Below are positions 51,777 through 63,790 of a stretch of DNA of 64,000 bases, in pieces (position 1 is the stretch's first letter; the number at the start of each line of letters is the position of its first letter). The stretch covers positions 1,170,001-1,234,000 of the forward strand of contig WPIO01000036.1 in assembly GCA_009760855.2 (NCBI GenBank). Direction: 5' to 3'. A program made the translations under genes and the position numbers. The notes below the pieces were generated by a model, which worked only from the letters and a program-made list of their open reading frames with translations, was not told where the DNA came from and searched no databases. This DNA comes from Cristatella mucedo (Eukaryota > Bryozoa > Phylactolaemata > Cristatellidae).

Positions 51777-51970
51777 TGTTGGGTCTGCTCTACTACTTTG
51801 TACGCAGTACTACTCCGGCGAAAGCCACCGAGAGGAGAACAGCGGACCCACTTTTGTAGACACTCAGGAGCCAGCGTGGCGGCCGTTGCGGCCCAGTTCA
51901 GAGTTCTATAATAAATAGCATCTGTCGGAGCCGTCTTTTGTTGTGCGCGACTGCTCGCACAAACTTAACA
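51777..51970 (+). repeat. 3' LTR of the short retroelement
   Basis: 194 bp, TGTTGGGTCTGC ... CTTAACA. It differs from the 5' LTR at roughly 10-15% of sites by eye, including ACTTTGTACGC versus CCACGACAGGG near the start, so the insertion is not recent. Confidence 0.82.
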
Positions 51971-52165
51971 ATTAGTGAACTTGGAATACCGGTTACTATC
52001 ATTTCAAATCAAAATTACTGTTGTGCGGAGCTTTTTGCGTAAAAGATAGTTTTATTGCAGTTCGAAAACTTAAGGTAACCATTTCAGCCGGCCATTGGAG
52101 GCCATAGCATGAGTACATTGCAAGTGCAGTCTCATGCAATTTGGTGGTTAAACCTGGAAAACTAT

Positions 52166-52321
<156 letters not shown>

Positions 52322-52385
52322 AAAGCCTCTTAGGCTTTGAGCGCACTACACATAAATGTCCCACGCAGCATCTACGTAGTGGTTG

Positions 52386-52550
52386 TGGGCCGCAATAGCC
52401 CAGGAGGTAAGGTGCTCGCTTTTAACGACCGATGTCGCATGTTTGAGTCTTGCAGTGAGCGATCTATTATTGCCAACTGCAAGCGGTGGCAATAAAAGTT
52501 AAGGCTCTTCTGTTGCTAGAAAAATAAGGCTGTCAAAGAAGCTATTATTA
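52386..52550 (+). mobile_element. SINE1 variant (copy B)
   Basis: Paralogue of 37026-37200. Confidence 0.65.
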
Positions 52551-54424
52551 TTATAATTACTACTGTGGTTTTGTGGGAGTTAAAAAAGGCGATAAATACA
52601 TGTAAACATATCATTTTAAAAGAAAACAAGAGTTGTAAAAAGCTATTTGTGGAGATGACAGCTTTATTGCACTTTTGGTTGTCCATTTGGGCCGGGTGAT
52701 CAGAGGTCATGGCATGAAATCGCGAAAGCGCCATCGCATGACATTTTTTGGGTAAACTTTGCATAATATTTTCTGCAATTTGCACTAAAACCCGCAGTTG
52801 CATAAAGCATATTTTGGCACTGGCGGTGGTATCTACGTTCAAAGTGCAAAACGGCTGGCTAGGCCAGGCTATTTTAGGCCATAGCACGAGAGCAAGCAAG
52901 CTCAATTGCATGAAGTTTTGTGGACAAACCTGTAACACCGTGGTGTATAACTTATAATCAATCGCGCCTTATTCAGACGTTTATTAATGGAAACTGCAGC
53001 TGTACCGCAGTGTGCATAGCAGCTGCTGACTCGCAGTAAATTATAGGTATTTGTGGAACCGTCATCAGTCACTTTCTGGCACGGATCGGCAACTTCTTTG
53101 CAGCGTTGCCTCTGACAACGAGCAACCATTAATCTAATTAACGTATCATCAAGCTTCTATCGGCTACAACCCTCCCAGTACGACGACTGGCCAATCAGAG
53201 ATATTACAAATATCTCAACCCGGTAAGACTAACAAAAACAACGGCCTGTACGATGCAGTGCCTGTAGCAAATTGTTACGAAGAATTGTTAGCAGTCTTTT
53301 TTTTGTAGGGTGAGGCTCCGGCAGCGAACAATGTATTTCTAATGAACCGGTTGAAGCCATCTCTGGCGTACACACTTCGATCTCCAGTCAGAAAAGCCGT
53401 TGCTATCTCTTTCACTTTTTTAAATTTTAAAGCTGTGCATTTTCTAACCTAATTATTCAGCTTTAGTTAGCTAATTGACCATTGAAAGGAAAACCGGTAG
53501 TTTTAATTTTACGCTACCTTTCAACCATTGTGCATGCCTGCTTTCTCTCAAACGTGTTCCGAATTTCTTTAATTTCTGAAAATTTTTGCTTCTCCCTAAT
53601 ATGAAGTGAGGATTATGGCCCCAGTAGGAAATAGAGGTCTCACGTCTTTAGCACGCTAATTTTAGTCCAAATTACAACTCCAAGGCTATTCAAAATTTCC
53701 GGACGCGACATCGATTCACCACTGTGATTGAAAGCTTAAGCATTAACTAGATTGTTCAGTTGATAGACGTGAATTACGTAAGAATATATATTAATTTCTC
53801 GCTAGTCACCAAAACAATTTGCATGTTCCTAAGGAATTCTAATCAACGACATTTAGCGTGATTTTATCTGATGTAGCAATTCTATGACTATATGCATATC
53901 CTTAGGTCTCAAATAGCATCTGGAATAATCAGGAATTTCAGCACGCTCATGGCAAGAATAATGATAAGGACTTTGTGTAGCGCTATCAGAGAACTCAGCC
54001 TCTTTCTGGGAACTATACACGTACGCCATTACACCATTATTAAGCCCCAGGAATAATGAATGACAGTGCAATTGAACTGAAAAAAACTAATAATCTGTAC
54101 AGAATTGAGCTGTACTCATTCTTAAAAATTAAACGCACTAAATACAATTAAGATAGTGAGTTGAATTTAAACGCAGAAATTGTTTGTTATTCCTCGTGTG
54201 ATTCTTCGATGCCCGCACTTTTTATTAAAAAGAAATACTGGGTTGGAATTGAACGTTACATAATTTATTTACTAAGCTTTATCTAATGACACGAGCACAG
54301 AGTCGATGTAAGTCTCAGAATTGTTATTATACGTTCTCCCAGATGCCGCTGCTTGGATGTTTCTTTAACCGTTGCTCTATCACAAACTTTGGCAATTGAT
54401 GCAACTTGAAAGGCAGCCTTGGTC

Positions 54425-54430
54425 TTTAAT
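54425..54430 (-). terminator. Candidate poly(A) signal ATTAAA of the peptide gene (copy B)
   Basis: Conserved hexamer 31 bp past the longer reading frame's stop. Confidence 0.4.
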
Positions 54431-54460
54431 AACCCGGTCCTACGTGTTAATTGGTCCGTG

Positions 54461-54670
54461 CTAATCATTTCCTGAAACTCTTAGCGCACCCACCCTGGAC
54501 GTCTGTCTAATATTATGGCACGTACATGCATTGACTCCAGCTGGGTTTGGTCGACAAAAACAACGATATCCTGGACGATAACAATCCGTGGAAGTACTGC
54601 AAGTAGCACGAGTTTCTGAAACGTATGCGCTCAGTAAGACAATTATGGCAGCTAGGATAGCGATCTTCAT
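54461..54670 (-). CDS. Small secreted six-cysteine peptide, 69 aa (copy B)
   Basis: Paralogue of the peptide at 40348-40527. The signal peptide (MKIAILAAIIVLLSAYVSE) and CSTSTDCYRPGYRCFCRPNP are nearly unchanged. After the fourth cysteine the two proteins diverge sharply. Here the cysteines are at 24, 30, 37, 39, 49 and 51 (last loop x9, not x10) and a 12-residue extension (SRVGALRVSGND after NIRQT) follows, because the stop is lost. The start choice is as for copy A. The flanking DNA is far more similar than the C-terminal codons. Extracellular function is inferred only from the signal peptide and cysteines. Confidence 0.72.
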   Translation of the reverse strand: MKIAILAAIIVLLSAYVSETRATCSTSTDCYRPGYRCFCRPNPAGVNACTCHNIRQTSRVGALRVSGND

Positions 54671-55194
54671 CTTGACGTACAAACAATAGGTGCGTGAAGG
54701 TTCTGAAACGTGCTCCTTTGGAGATAGACGAGAGACTGGAACCAGAAACTTTGTTATTCCTGTCACTCCTAAAAACAAAGATTGCCGACAAAAACTCGCG
54801 ATACTTACAGATTAAGAAAAAAATTTAACCGGCTTAGCAATGTAAAGAGTTTTCATAACATCAGTTTATGATTTAAATTAGCAGCCAAATAGATGTAGTT
54901 GGCGCGTTGCTAAGTACAATATCTCATACAGGGAGTGAATTATTTCTGAAATGATGTACACAATTGCGATGGAGCAATGATAAACGTGTTCAAAATAAAA
55001 CAATTACTACCTTCCTAAGCAAAGAGAAATTACTACCATGGTAATCGTGCAGCTTTCTCGTCCATCACTTGGAAGACGCGTCGCTGAGTGCGCTCTTGGT
55101 GAGAACTTGCGGCAATAAGTACATTCAGTCACAACGTCTAACTGCAGTATGTAATCGCAGGATCCATTATTCTTGGCTAATAAAGCATGGCTGG

Positions 55195-55590
55195 CCAGAT
55201 GATTGCATCCTTTGTCTAAGGTAGGATTAACACACTACGAATGAATTAGATTGAAAATCGCCTTCCGGGCCCTTGGTTCTTATACCAGAGCTAAGGTGCT
55301 GTTACCTCACGATCTAGGCCACGGGTTCAATTCAATCCTGCGGCGAGAAGTTCTGTCTCTTTCACTGTAAGCGGATAGCCATTGAGGCTCTTCTACCTCT
55401 CCAGAAATGAAAATCAATGAAATCAATGAAAATTCTAAATCATCTAGCTTTTACTTTACTTTATTACCTTTAAGACTGACATCTTTCTTACAGACGCCAC
55501 CCTGCCTAACTTCACGTGGCAAAAATATTTTCTTGAATGCCTTTAAATAGTCGTGTGAAACGAATGCCTTCTTCTAGACACAATCCTATT
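55195..55590 (+). mobile_element. SINE3 / repeat family F (copy B)
   Basis: Paralogue of 41055-41450, about 98% identical by eye. Confidence 0.6.
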
Positions 55591-55919
55591 GAATTTCAGG
55601 GGAACACTAGCAGCTGAAAATAATGTAGGCCTCTTTTCATTGACTTCGCCTACGCGCATTCAAACGTACCATATAAGTTTCAGATGTAACACAAGGCTAT
55701 AGTCACGTTAAAGAGCATTAAACATTTTTGCAGTTGTGATTTTCTTACTTAGCCCCACGTTTTTCCGAAACACTTTTTAAAAATTATAAGATTAAGCAAG
55801 CTAAATCATGGGAAGCGCGGCTGATATTATTTCGAGCGCATATTATTCCGAGCAGGCGGCTTTTAACGCTCACGCTTTAGCTGAGGCACGTTTACCTACA
55901 GCGAAAGCATAGGTAATGA

Positions 55920-56112
55920 CAACTACTCTCCGGCTGCCGACTGTGGCTCATCCTTTCCAGCGGTCCTGGGCTGCTACTTATATGCTACTCACTACCTCAA
56001 CTGCTCTCCTGACTATGCTATGCTTCCCACTTTCTCTTTGTTGCGTGTTGGCAAAACTGTCCTGCTTAACACCAACATGGTCTTTATGACTTTGTGGAGT
56101 TACAGACTTAGC
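55920..56112 (+). mobile_element. LINE-B 3' end insertion, only in copy B
   Basis: CTCTCCGGCTGCCGACTGTG ... TTTCTCTTTGTTGCGTG ... GGAGTTACAGACTTAGC corresponds to 29440-29670. Copy A is uninterrupted (AGCATTGGTCGTGTATCGTC at about 41764). Ends at a CATA microsatellite. Confidence 0.82.
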
Positions 56113-56212
56113 TACATACATACATACATACATACATACATACATACATACATACATACATACATACATACATACATACATACATACATACATACATACA
56201 TACATACATACA

Positions 56213-56246
<34 letters not shown>

Positions 56247-56281
56247 CATACATACATACATACATACATACATACATACAT
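56113..56281. repeat. (CATA)n tail of the LINE-B insertion
   Basis: About 40 CATA units with one TATA interruption near 56241. Protein frames across it are artefacts. Confidence 0.97.
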
Positions 56282-57263
56282 GTATCCGTCTACGAATGCC
56301 GCTATAGCTGAGGCACGCTCTCACATCCGTCTCTGGCGCGGCGCGCGGGAATACCTCCGCTGCGGCATGGCTGAGGCAGATTCGTGGATTCTTATGTGTG
56401 GGCGTGCCCACTCTTTTCAGGCAGCTGCGGAACGTGAAAACAAATAGGCATAAAAGCTCATTCTCACATTCGATTAGGACCACAACTTACCTAGTGAGTT
56501 TCTTGTCTGTCGACTTTCAAGAGGCGTCGGCGAGACGTCCGGGATTGCCGAGCTGCTGCACGGCAATGCCGCGGCTTCGAGGCGCAATGCCAATTTAAGC
56601 AGCGCGAGCGCTGGTATGTGGCACTTGACCTTCACCGCTGGCAACAGTCTTATAGTTCATTAGATTACCTGAGAAGCGCGCCGCAAGGGAGTCTCCCGAC
56701 CTCCGCCTGGAGGCGCGACTTACGCAATCGAGACGTGGGCGTGGGCGTGGCATCGCCGTCAGGTGGGTCCGCCCCCCCGGCCTACGATCCGTTCGCCCCA
56801 CGGTCGCGCTCCTTGCCAGCACGTGACGCGTTCCTTGCCGCAAAATACACATTCTGCCTGTGCGTCGGCCTGCACGCACGCCATCCACTCTCTTCTCTCT
56901 CTTAACACCCCGTGCTCAGGAGCAGCACGCACGACGGCTGCTAGATCGTATAATACATCCGTCGTCGACAACGCCGCGATTCGCTTGTGGCTTCGCTCTT
57001 AGTCGCGCCGCCGTGGCGCGCCCACGAGGCCCTACACTGAGCTTAGCGTTTCAATACGACGATAAACGTGTTTCTGGGAAGACGAGAATCTACATTGTCA
57101 GAGAAAAAATAGCGACAACCTGCGCTGTGCCTGAGTACTCTGCAGGCCGTAGTCGGGCATGCTGTCGATTTATAGTCCGAATTCAGAAAACGCTAGAAGG
57201 CCGAATTTGCAAGCAGCCATCCGTACGCTGTTCAAGACCAAGACCAAGTTCTGGCCTAGGTCA

Positions 57264-57395
57264 TGGGTTAAGTGGTTAAGGTGCTCGCCCCGACCAAGGT
57301 CTGGCCTAGGTCATGGGCTTGAGCCCCGCGGCATTCGTGAAGCGCCTGAATACAGATTACGTTCTCTAAGGGCGCTATACAAATGAATTATATTT
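57264..57395 (+). mobile_element. SINE2 (copy B)
   Basis: Paralogue of 42832-42965, essentially identical. Confidence 0.8.
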
Positions 57396-57699
57396 TTTGA
57401 CTCACTTAAATGACGTAACGAGTTGACCTGACGTGGCGAAATAAAAAAGGAACCTAAAACACGCATGTTCCTCGCAGCATTTTCAAGCCTGCAAATTTAG
57501 GTTCGCTGTAACGGTTTCTCGTTTCTGTAAACTCGCGTTGCCGTGCATCCATCTGTTATGGTGCGGCAGAAGCAGTATTTATAGCATTTTTCAAAGATCT
57601 GGTTCCTAAGGCAAACATGCTAAATTTGACTGATCAGCAGTACAGGTTTCCGTGAGAACGAGAGAGGTGGCTGAAGACCACTTGCATTCTCGAGCTGTG

Positions 57700-58492
57700 A
57701 CCAGGAGGACGCGAAAGTCGCTGTAGGATCATGAGGTGATTGATATTGGCTGGGTTGTCAACCCCGTTGTCCCGGCTAGTCGTATAATGGTAGGACGACG
57801 CTCGCTCGGGGTTCCTCCTTCGTCTTCGGCTCCGTTGTGACGCCGTCGCCAGTAGTTGCCGGACTCGTCTCTCTGAAAGCGAGGAAAGAGGGCGGGCTGT
57901 TCGCTGGCGATTGACGGACAGGACGAGACATCACCACGAGGATTCGATGGGCCCCACCGAATACAGTCGTATCGCGCCCGAGCTCGCATTTTATGCTTGT
58001 GCTTTGTATTTCGTGTGTGTGCGAGCACGTGGTCTCGGCATAAGGACTTGCCGAAGCAAACTAGAAGTAGTTCGGTGTGGTGTGTCAGATATTTCGGTGG
58101 TTCGGGCTCCTCCGTTTATTTGGGTCGTCCCCCACTCGTGATGTAGGTAGCCTAAGTGCGGAGCAGTGCTTCCTGTGCAAGAGTGCTTGCAGTGGTGCAC
58201 GAGGTATTCCAGCCTTCAGAATGGATGCGGAGCCTTAGTTCTCCAACCAGGGTCTACGTTCTGGTTCGGGCTCGTCCGTCTTGTTCGGGTCGTTCCCCAC
58301 AATAGACGTCGGTAGCCTAAGTGCGGTGACGTATTTCGCCCGCAAGCGTGCTTGTGCTGTAGTGAGTCTGTGTGGAGATAAAACTGAACTAGACGCGCAG
58401 CTACGTTGCGCTTGAGAATAAAGCTCAGTAAAATCCTCTGTATGTGCGTGTCTCTTTCTAATTTACGCCGCGGACTCACGACCCCCTTAGTA
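57700..58492. mobile_element. Unclassified insertion with internal direct repeats (copy B)
   Basis: Paralogue of 43270-44060, about 98-99% identical. The same two direct repeats lie near 58095-58200 and 58263-58368. Confidence 0.4.
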
Positions 58493-58839
58493 ACGATAAG
58501 TACGTCAGCGCCGGAAACACTCGTTTCGTGGCGGCCTGCTTATTGGGCGTAGGCGCCCACCGAACCCCATTCGGCCGTAGGCCACGTTGATCGGTAACCG
58601 GCGGGTTACGCGTATTCCACCGAGCTTCGGTGTTAAAAAAAAGGTTATTGAATCTATTTTTGACGTGCTTACGTTCTGCAGTGGTAAACTACATCACAGC
58701 TCATTATGTAGGTATAGTAACTGCTTAAAAGTGGCGTTATACTTAAATAGATGTGATGCTCTGAATCTGATTTCACATTTCCGATGAAAGGCTGACTGAA
58801 GAATCTTGCAGTTGGGAAATTTGAGATATATTTAATCAG

Positions 58840-59460
58840 GCAAATGTAATGTAATGTATCTCCGTCTGTGACGCAACCAAGTTATAAAGACTGTGTAAGT
58901 GTTACGTAGGAGAGTTTTGTATATCTCACAGCCTAAGAGGGTTTCGGCACGCATTCTTTAGCCAACAGACTTTGTCTCACGCAACAAAGAGAAAGTGATT
59001 GATAAGCAAAGCAGAGTTTGGAGAGTAGTTGAGGCAGTGAGTAGCATGGAAGTAGCAGCTCAAGATGGCTGGAAGGATGTGCCATAGTCAGTAGCAAGAG
59101 ATTTTTTGTCGTTGCGTAACAATCGTGGAAGTGAGTTCCGCAGTCTAGGACCTGCAGAGCTACAGCTTCTGTCGCCAATGGTTTCGAAGCGGAGGAATGG
59201 GACAGCTAACTGATTGCCTATACATGACCTAGGGGTATGCGACGGCTAAAAAGAGGTAGCGGTTCAGCTAGGTACGGAGTAGCCAAGCCGTGGTGGGCCA
59301 TGTGGGTCAGCGTAAGACCTTTGCTCTGTATCCGTTGATCAACCAACAGCCATCCTAGCTCTTTTAGCAATGAAGACACGCGGTTAAACATCTGGTATTT
59401 GCCAGCTAACCTTGCAGCCATATTCATAGCCAGCTGCAATTGTCTAGTAGCTTGTTTTTG
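58840..59460 (-). mobile_element. LINE-B 3' portion, minus strand
   Basis: On the minus strand: QLQLAMNMAARLAGKYQMFNR, LKELGWLLVDQRIQSKGLTLTH, HGLATPYLAEPL, then the VGDRS...GPRLW region and UTR to CAGACGGAGATACATTACATT. Fairly intact but frame-broken. Confidence 0.8.
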
Positions 59461-59509
59461 ATAACTCAGCCAAAAGGGAATTACTGTTGGCCAACACGTC
59501 AGGGCTAGC

Positions 59510-59890
59510 CAGATTGCATTCTGTGTCTAAGGTTGCATCAAGTCACCACGAGTGAGGTAGATTGAAAATGGCCCCCATACCCCTTGGGTCAAGGACACCA
59601 GGGCTACGGCGCTGGTACTGCACGGTCTAACTCGTGGGTTTCAGTCAGTCCTGCTGCGGGAAATTCTGTTTCTTCCACTGTAAGCTGAGATTGTGGTGAT
59701 TTAGACTCTTCTACCTCTATGTAAATGAGGCTGCTAGATCAGCTAGCCTTTACTTTACGTTATCACCTTTAAGATAGGCGTGTTTCTTAAAGAGTCCACC
59801 CTGCCTAAATGTATGTGGCAGAAGGTTTTTCTGTAAAGCATATAGCTTTAGAGAGTCATTTCGCACATTTTTTCGGACAAAATTCAATTG
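59510..59890 (+). mobile_element. SINE3 / repeat family F
   Basis: ACCAGGGCTACGGCGCTGG ... CTCGTGGGTTTCAGTCAGTCC ... TTCCACTGTAAGCTGAG ... TAGACTCTTCTACCTCT. It follows the 5' end of the LINE-B fragment, as at 63415. Confidence 0.55.
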
Positions 59891-60084
59891 AAAGTCAATA
59901 GAACACTTAGTAGCCAAAAAAAACTGTAATCCTCTTATCATTGACTTCGCCTACTCACAAGGCATCTGTCTGTCCTCTTTTTTCCAAGTCTGTCTCGATA
60001 TCAACCTGTTTGCTGAGCTGCTAGACTAGTGAAGGTAAACGTGTAGCGTGTGTGGGGGGCGAACCTTGCTCGGGCAGCTGACTA

Positions 60085-60215
60085 CCAAAATAAAATCTTA
60101 GCTGATTTAACAGTTTCATTAGTATAGCAGCAGAAGTGCCTTATTGGCTACGATCACCATTTTCAGTTGACAATAAGGATCGCCCAACTGCAGGATTTTG
60201 AGGAGCACAATTCTT
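60085..60215 (-). mobile_element. SINE1 fragment, minus strand
   Basis: TAAAATCTTAGCTGATTTAAC tail, GTATAGCAGCAGAAG and CAACTGCAGGATTTTGAG. The B box is lost. Confidence 0.5.
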
Positions 60216-60934
60216 CGTTGTGCTGCTGCTCTAGTCTCGATTAGCTTGTGTGGGCAACTGCCCTAAATCAGTCGCATGTGTTGGGATCAGCTTTGCTACC
60301 GGATGCCAATCCTCAAAATGCCTGCTGGTAGCAGGCAGCCCGAGCGACTTCGTATTACGGCTCGAGGACACGGCCTCCCGGAGCCTGCTGATCCACTCAG
60401 CTGAGTCGGTCCACGGTGCAGGATTGCTTTGCCTGGTTACTCTGCTTCTGACCAATGGTAGGGATCTGCCCTCTCGAGTCACCTCAGGTCTCGGTCCCCT
60501 TGAGGCTCTCGTGATCCTACTCTTCCTGTGCCACTTGTCCTGGAGCCCTCGGTTAGGTTGGACTGCTAGCATTTTGCTGTGATTTCGATGAGCACACGGC
60601 AGCCAAATGATCTTGTGAAGTTAGTTACGATCTTTGCAGGGGGAGGGGGGGCCTAATCGTTACTACCTGCCGCTTGTTTTGCAGGCTTCGAGAGTCCATG
60701 GATCACTGCTGCCCTCACTCTGCCCCTCACTCCAGGATGCATGACCTCAAGCTGCCAAGGTCAAGCGGTCCGGCCCTGCAGCCGAACCTCCCACCAGCCG
60801 AATGGCCCTAGCCTGTAGCTCAGCCGATGGCAACAGCAGCTGCAGCTGTCGTTAGTATGGTCTAGAGCTAGGGCTGGGAAGTCGTGAACTGCTATCAAGG
60901 TTGCCTGGTGCCCTCCCCCCAAAGGGCCAATAGT

Positions 60935-61165
60935 CGGCAGCAGGAGAGTAGCTGTCGTTGCATAAGAACCGTGGAAAAGAGTTCCACAGCCTAAGACATG
61001 CAAAGCAAAAGCTGTCGCCAACGGTCTATAAGTGGGGAAAATGGAACAGCCGATTTATTGTCCACACAGGGCCTGAGGGCTCGAGAAGGCTGAAACTGAT
61101 GCAACAGTTCAGCTAGGTATGGAGGAGTCAAGCCGTGGTGGGCCTTGTGGGTCAGGCTATCGACT
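60935..61165 (-). mobile_element. LINE-B fragment, minus strand
   Basis: AGCTGTCGTTGCATAAGAACC, GTGGAAAAGAGTTCCACAGCC and CGTGGTGGGCCTTGTGGGTC match 59090-59310. Confidence 0.7.
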
Positions 61166-61855
61166 TAGTTATCCTGTTGGCGACCGGCTGCTTATGGCCA
61201 GATTGTGGGGCCACCGACTTGTGTTTCACAACATATCTCCGATTCTGTCCGGAGCCACAACAGTCCACTGTGTAAATGAGGCTGTCCCGACCAACTCTTT
61301 GCTAATATTTCGAATACACGCGTGGCACATAGACGTTGAAGAAACTGTCCCCAAACAGCCTGTCATCCCAGATGTCTGTTTGGTAGCAGTCTTTTGAGAC
61401 GAATGGCTTTCACCTCGCCTATCAGCCAGTTGATTTGTCATCTTAGCTCCGTTGCTACACCCGACCATTAATCACTACATCGCAGTGTGGGGTGGAGGGC
61501 AGTCGACGCCGAATGTAGGACTCGGCGATCCTCGTGGTGGGAGATACCTATCGTTGAATTCTTTTGAACCTTGCCGGTTGCCTTTTAAAGGATTGCATTC
61601 TAAAAGACACTGTCGTTGAGCTTGTCTTGCCGAAACACAGCATAATTTTTTCGTTGGTGACGGTCGGTGGGCGTAGATATAGGGGGCTGCCCAGGTCGCT
61701 GCCCTGCTGCAGTGTTGGGGGAATGCCAATTGCCACTCCTACCCCCTGCGGCTCTGTCACTCAGCTTCCTTAGTGTCGGTGTTCGTATGATCTTGCGTCG
61801 GTATGAGTTGTCACTGTGCCAAACGAAGCTCTCTGTTATCCCCTACTTTCTCTAT

Positions 61856-62015
<160 letters not shown>

Positions 62016-62639
62016 CACCCACTCTTTCTTACCTCTCTTTTTCTTGCTTTCTCTTGCTCTGTGTGTGTGTGTCTCCCTTTACATTTTTCTGTTTCCCCCT
62101 CGCTTTCTTCCTCGATGTGCAGGAGTTGTAAATCGTGTTGGTTAAGCGGTCTGGGAATCATAATTCCGTTGGCTACAGGCCGTTAGTTTGTAAGTGGGAG
62201 TTGCAGGTTCACTCAAGTTTGCCAAGATGTAATCCTTCATTGCACGCCACGGCACCCGACGTGCGCCTCGCACAGCTACTGCTTGACGTGGTAACGATAA
62301 GTAGGTCAGCGCCGGAAACACTCGTTTCGTGGCGGCCTGCTTATTGGGCGTAGGCGCCCACCGAACAGCATTCAGCTGTAGGCTACGCCGTTCGGTAAGC
62401 GGCATGTTACGCGTACTCCACCCAGCCTTCGGTGTTAAAAAAAACGGTTATTGAATCTATTTTTGACGTGCTTACGTTCTGCAGTGGTAAATTACATCAC
62501 AGCTCATTATGTAGGTATAGTAACTGCTCAAAAGTGGCGTTATACTTAAATAGATGTGATGCTCTGAATCTGATTTTACATTTGCGATGAAAGGCTGACT
62601 GGAGAATCTTTCAATTGTGAAATTTGAGATATATTTCAT

Positions 62640-63400
62640 CAGGCAAATGTAATTTAATGTATCTCCGTCTGTAACACCACAAAGTTACACAGACTGTATG
62701 GATGTTACGTAGGAGATTTTCGTAAAGCTCACAGCCTAAGCGGCTTTCGGTACGCTTTCTTTAGCCAACAGACTTCATCTCACGCAACAGAGAGAAAGTG
62801 ATAAGCATGGCACAGTTAGGAGAGTAGTTGAGGTAGTGAGTAATATGGAAGTAGCAGCTCAGGATGGCTGGAAGGATGAGCCATAGTCGGCAGCATTAGA
62901 TTAGTTGTCGTTGCGTAACAATCGTGGAAGTGAGTTCCGCAGTCTAGGACCTGTAGAGCTCAAGCTTCTGCCGCCAACGGTAGCTAAGCGACAGAATGAA
63001 ACAGCAAATTTATTGTATATACAGGACCTGAGGGCATGCGACGGCTAAAAGGTAGCAGTTCAGCAATTGCAATTGCATTTCCCTTTGCTGCAAATGTAAA
63101 GCGCCTAGAAAGAGATTAAGTTCTCTGAGCGCGCTTTATCGAGTTCATTATCATTATTATTATTACTACTACGTATAGAGGAGCCAAGCCGTGGCGGGCC
63201 TTGTGGGTCAGCGTAAGACCTTTGCTCTGTATCAGTTGATCAACCGGCAGCCATCCGAGTTCTTTGCCCAAAGGAGACACGTGGTCAAACCTCTGGGATT
63301 TGCAAACTAGCATAGCAGCCATATTCATAGCCAGCTGCAGTGGCCTGGTGGCTTTTTTGGTAGCTCAGCCAAAAGGGAATTACTCTTGACCAGTACGTCA
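62640..63400 (-). mobile_element. LINE-B 3' portion, minus strand (copy D)
   Basis: LAMNMAAMLVCKSQRFDHV..., KELGWLPVDQLIQSKGLTL and THKARHGLAPLY on the minus strand. Interrupted by a LINE-A tail at 63064-63175. Confidence 0.8.
63064..63175 (+). mobile_element. LINE-A tail inserted in LINE-B (copy D only)
   Basis: AATTGCATTTCCCTTTGC, AAGCGCCTAGAAAGAG ... GAGCGCGCTTTATCG and ATTATTATTATTACTACTACG. The empty site is at about 59270-59280 (GGTTCAGCTAGGTACGG). Confidence 0.85.
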
Positions 63401-63414
63401 GGGCTAGCTAGAAT

Positions 63415-63790
63415 GCATTCTGTGTATAAGGTTGCATCAAGTCACCACGAGTGAGGTAGATTGAGAATCGCCCCCATGCCCCCTGGATCAAGGACACCAG
63501 GGCTACGTCGCTGGTACTGCACGGTCTAGCTCGTGGGTTTCAGTCAGTCCTGCTGCGGGAAATTCTGTCTCTTCCACTGTAAGCTGAGATGGTGACGATT
63601 TAGACTCTTCAACATCTATGTAAATGAGGCTGCTAGATCATCTAGCCTCTACTTTACATTACCACCTTTAAAATAGACTTGTTTCTTAAAGAGCCCACCC
63701 TGCCTAAATGTATTTAGCAGAATTATTTTCTGTAAAGAATAAAGCTAAAGAGAGTCATTTCGCACACTTTTACGGATAAAATTCATTGAA
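63415..63790 (+). mobile_element. SINE3 / repeat family F (copy D)
   Basis: Paralogue of 59510-59890. Confidence 0.55.

Larger units (their letters stand above)
50766..51970 (+). mobile_element. Short LTR retroelement with two 194-bp LTRs (TRIM-like)
   Basis: 5' LTR 50766-50959 and 3' LTR 51777-51970 are each 194 bp. The 3' LTR starts TGTTGGGTCTGCTC and both end in CTTAACA. One base after the 5' LTR is TGGCGGCGAGAATGG, which fits a tRNA primer-binding site. The flanks ATAAG (50761-50765) and ATTAG (51971-51975) could be a 5-bp target duplication with one change. The interior is only about 0.8 kb, of which about 190 bp is an inserted LINE-A tail. No pol is present, so it is non-autonomous or internally deleted. 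No clear polypurine tract is visible. Confidence 0.82.

Noticed and set aside
55978-56483. MYVC or HTYI repeat ORFs
   Set aside because: Translations of the CATA microsatellite.
60231-60582. Overlapping ORFs of about 110 codons on both strands
   Set aside because: No domain, no paralogue in the window and no splice evidence.
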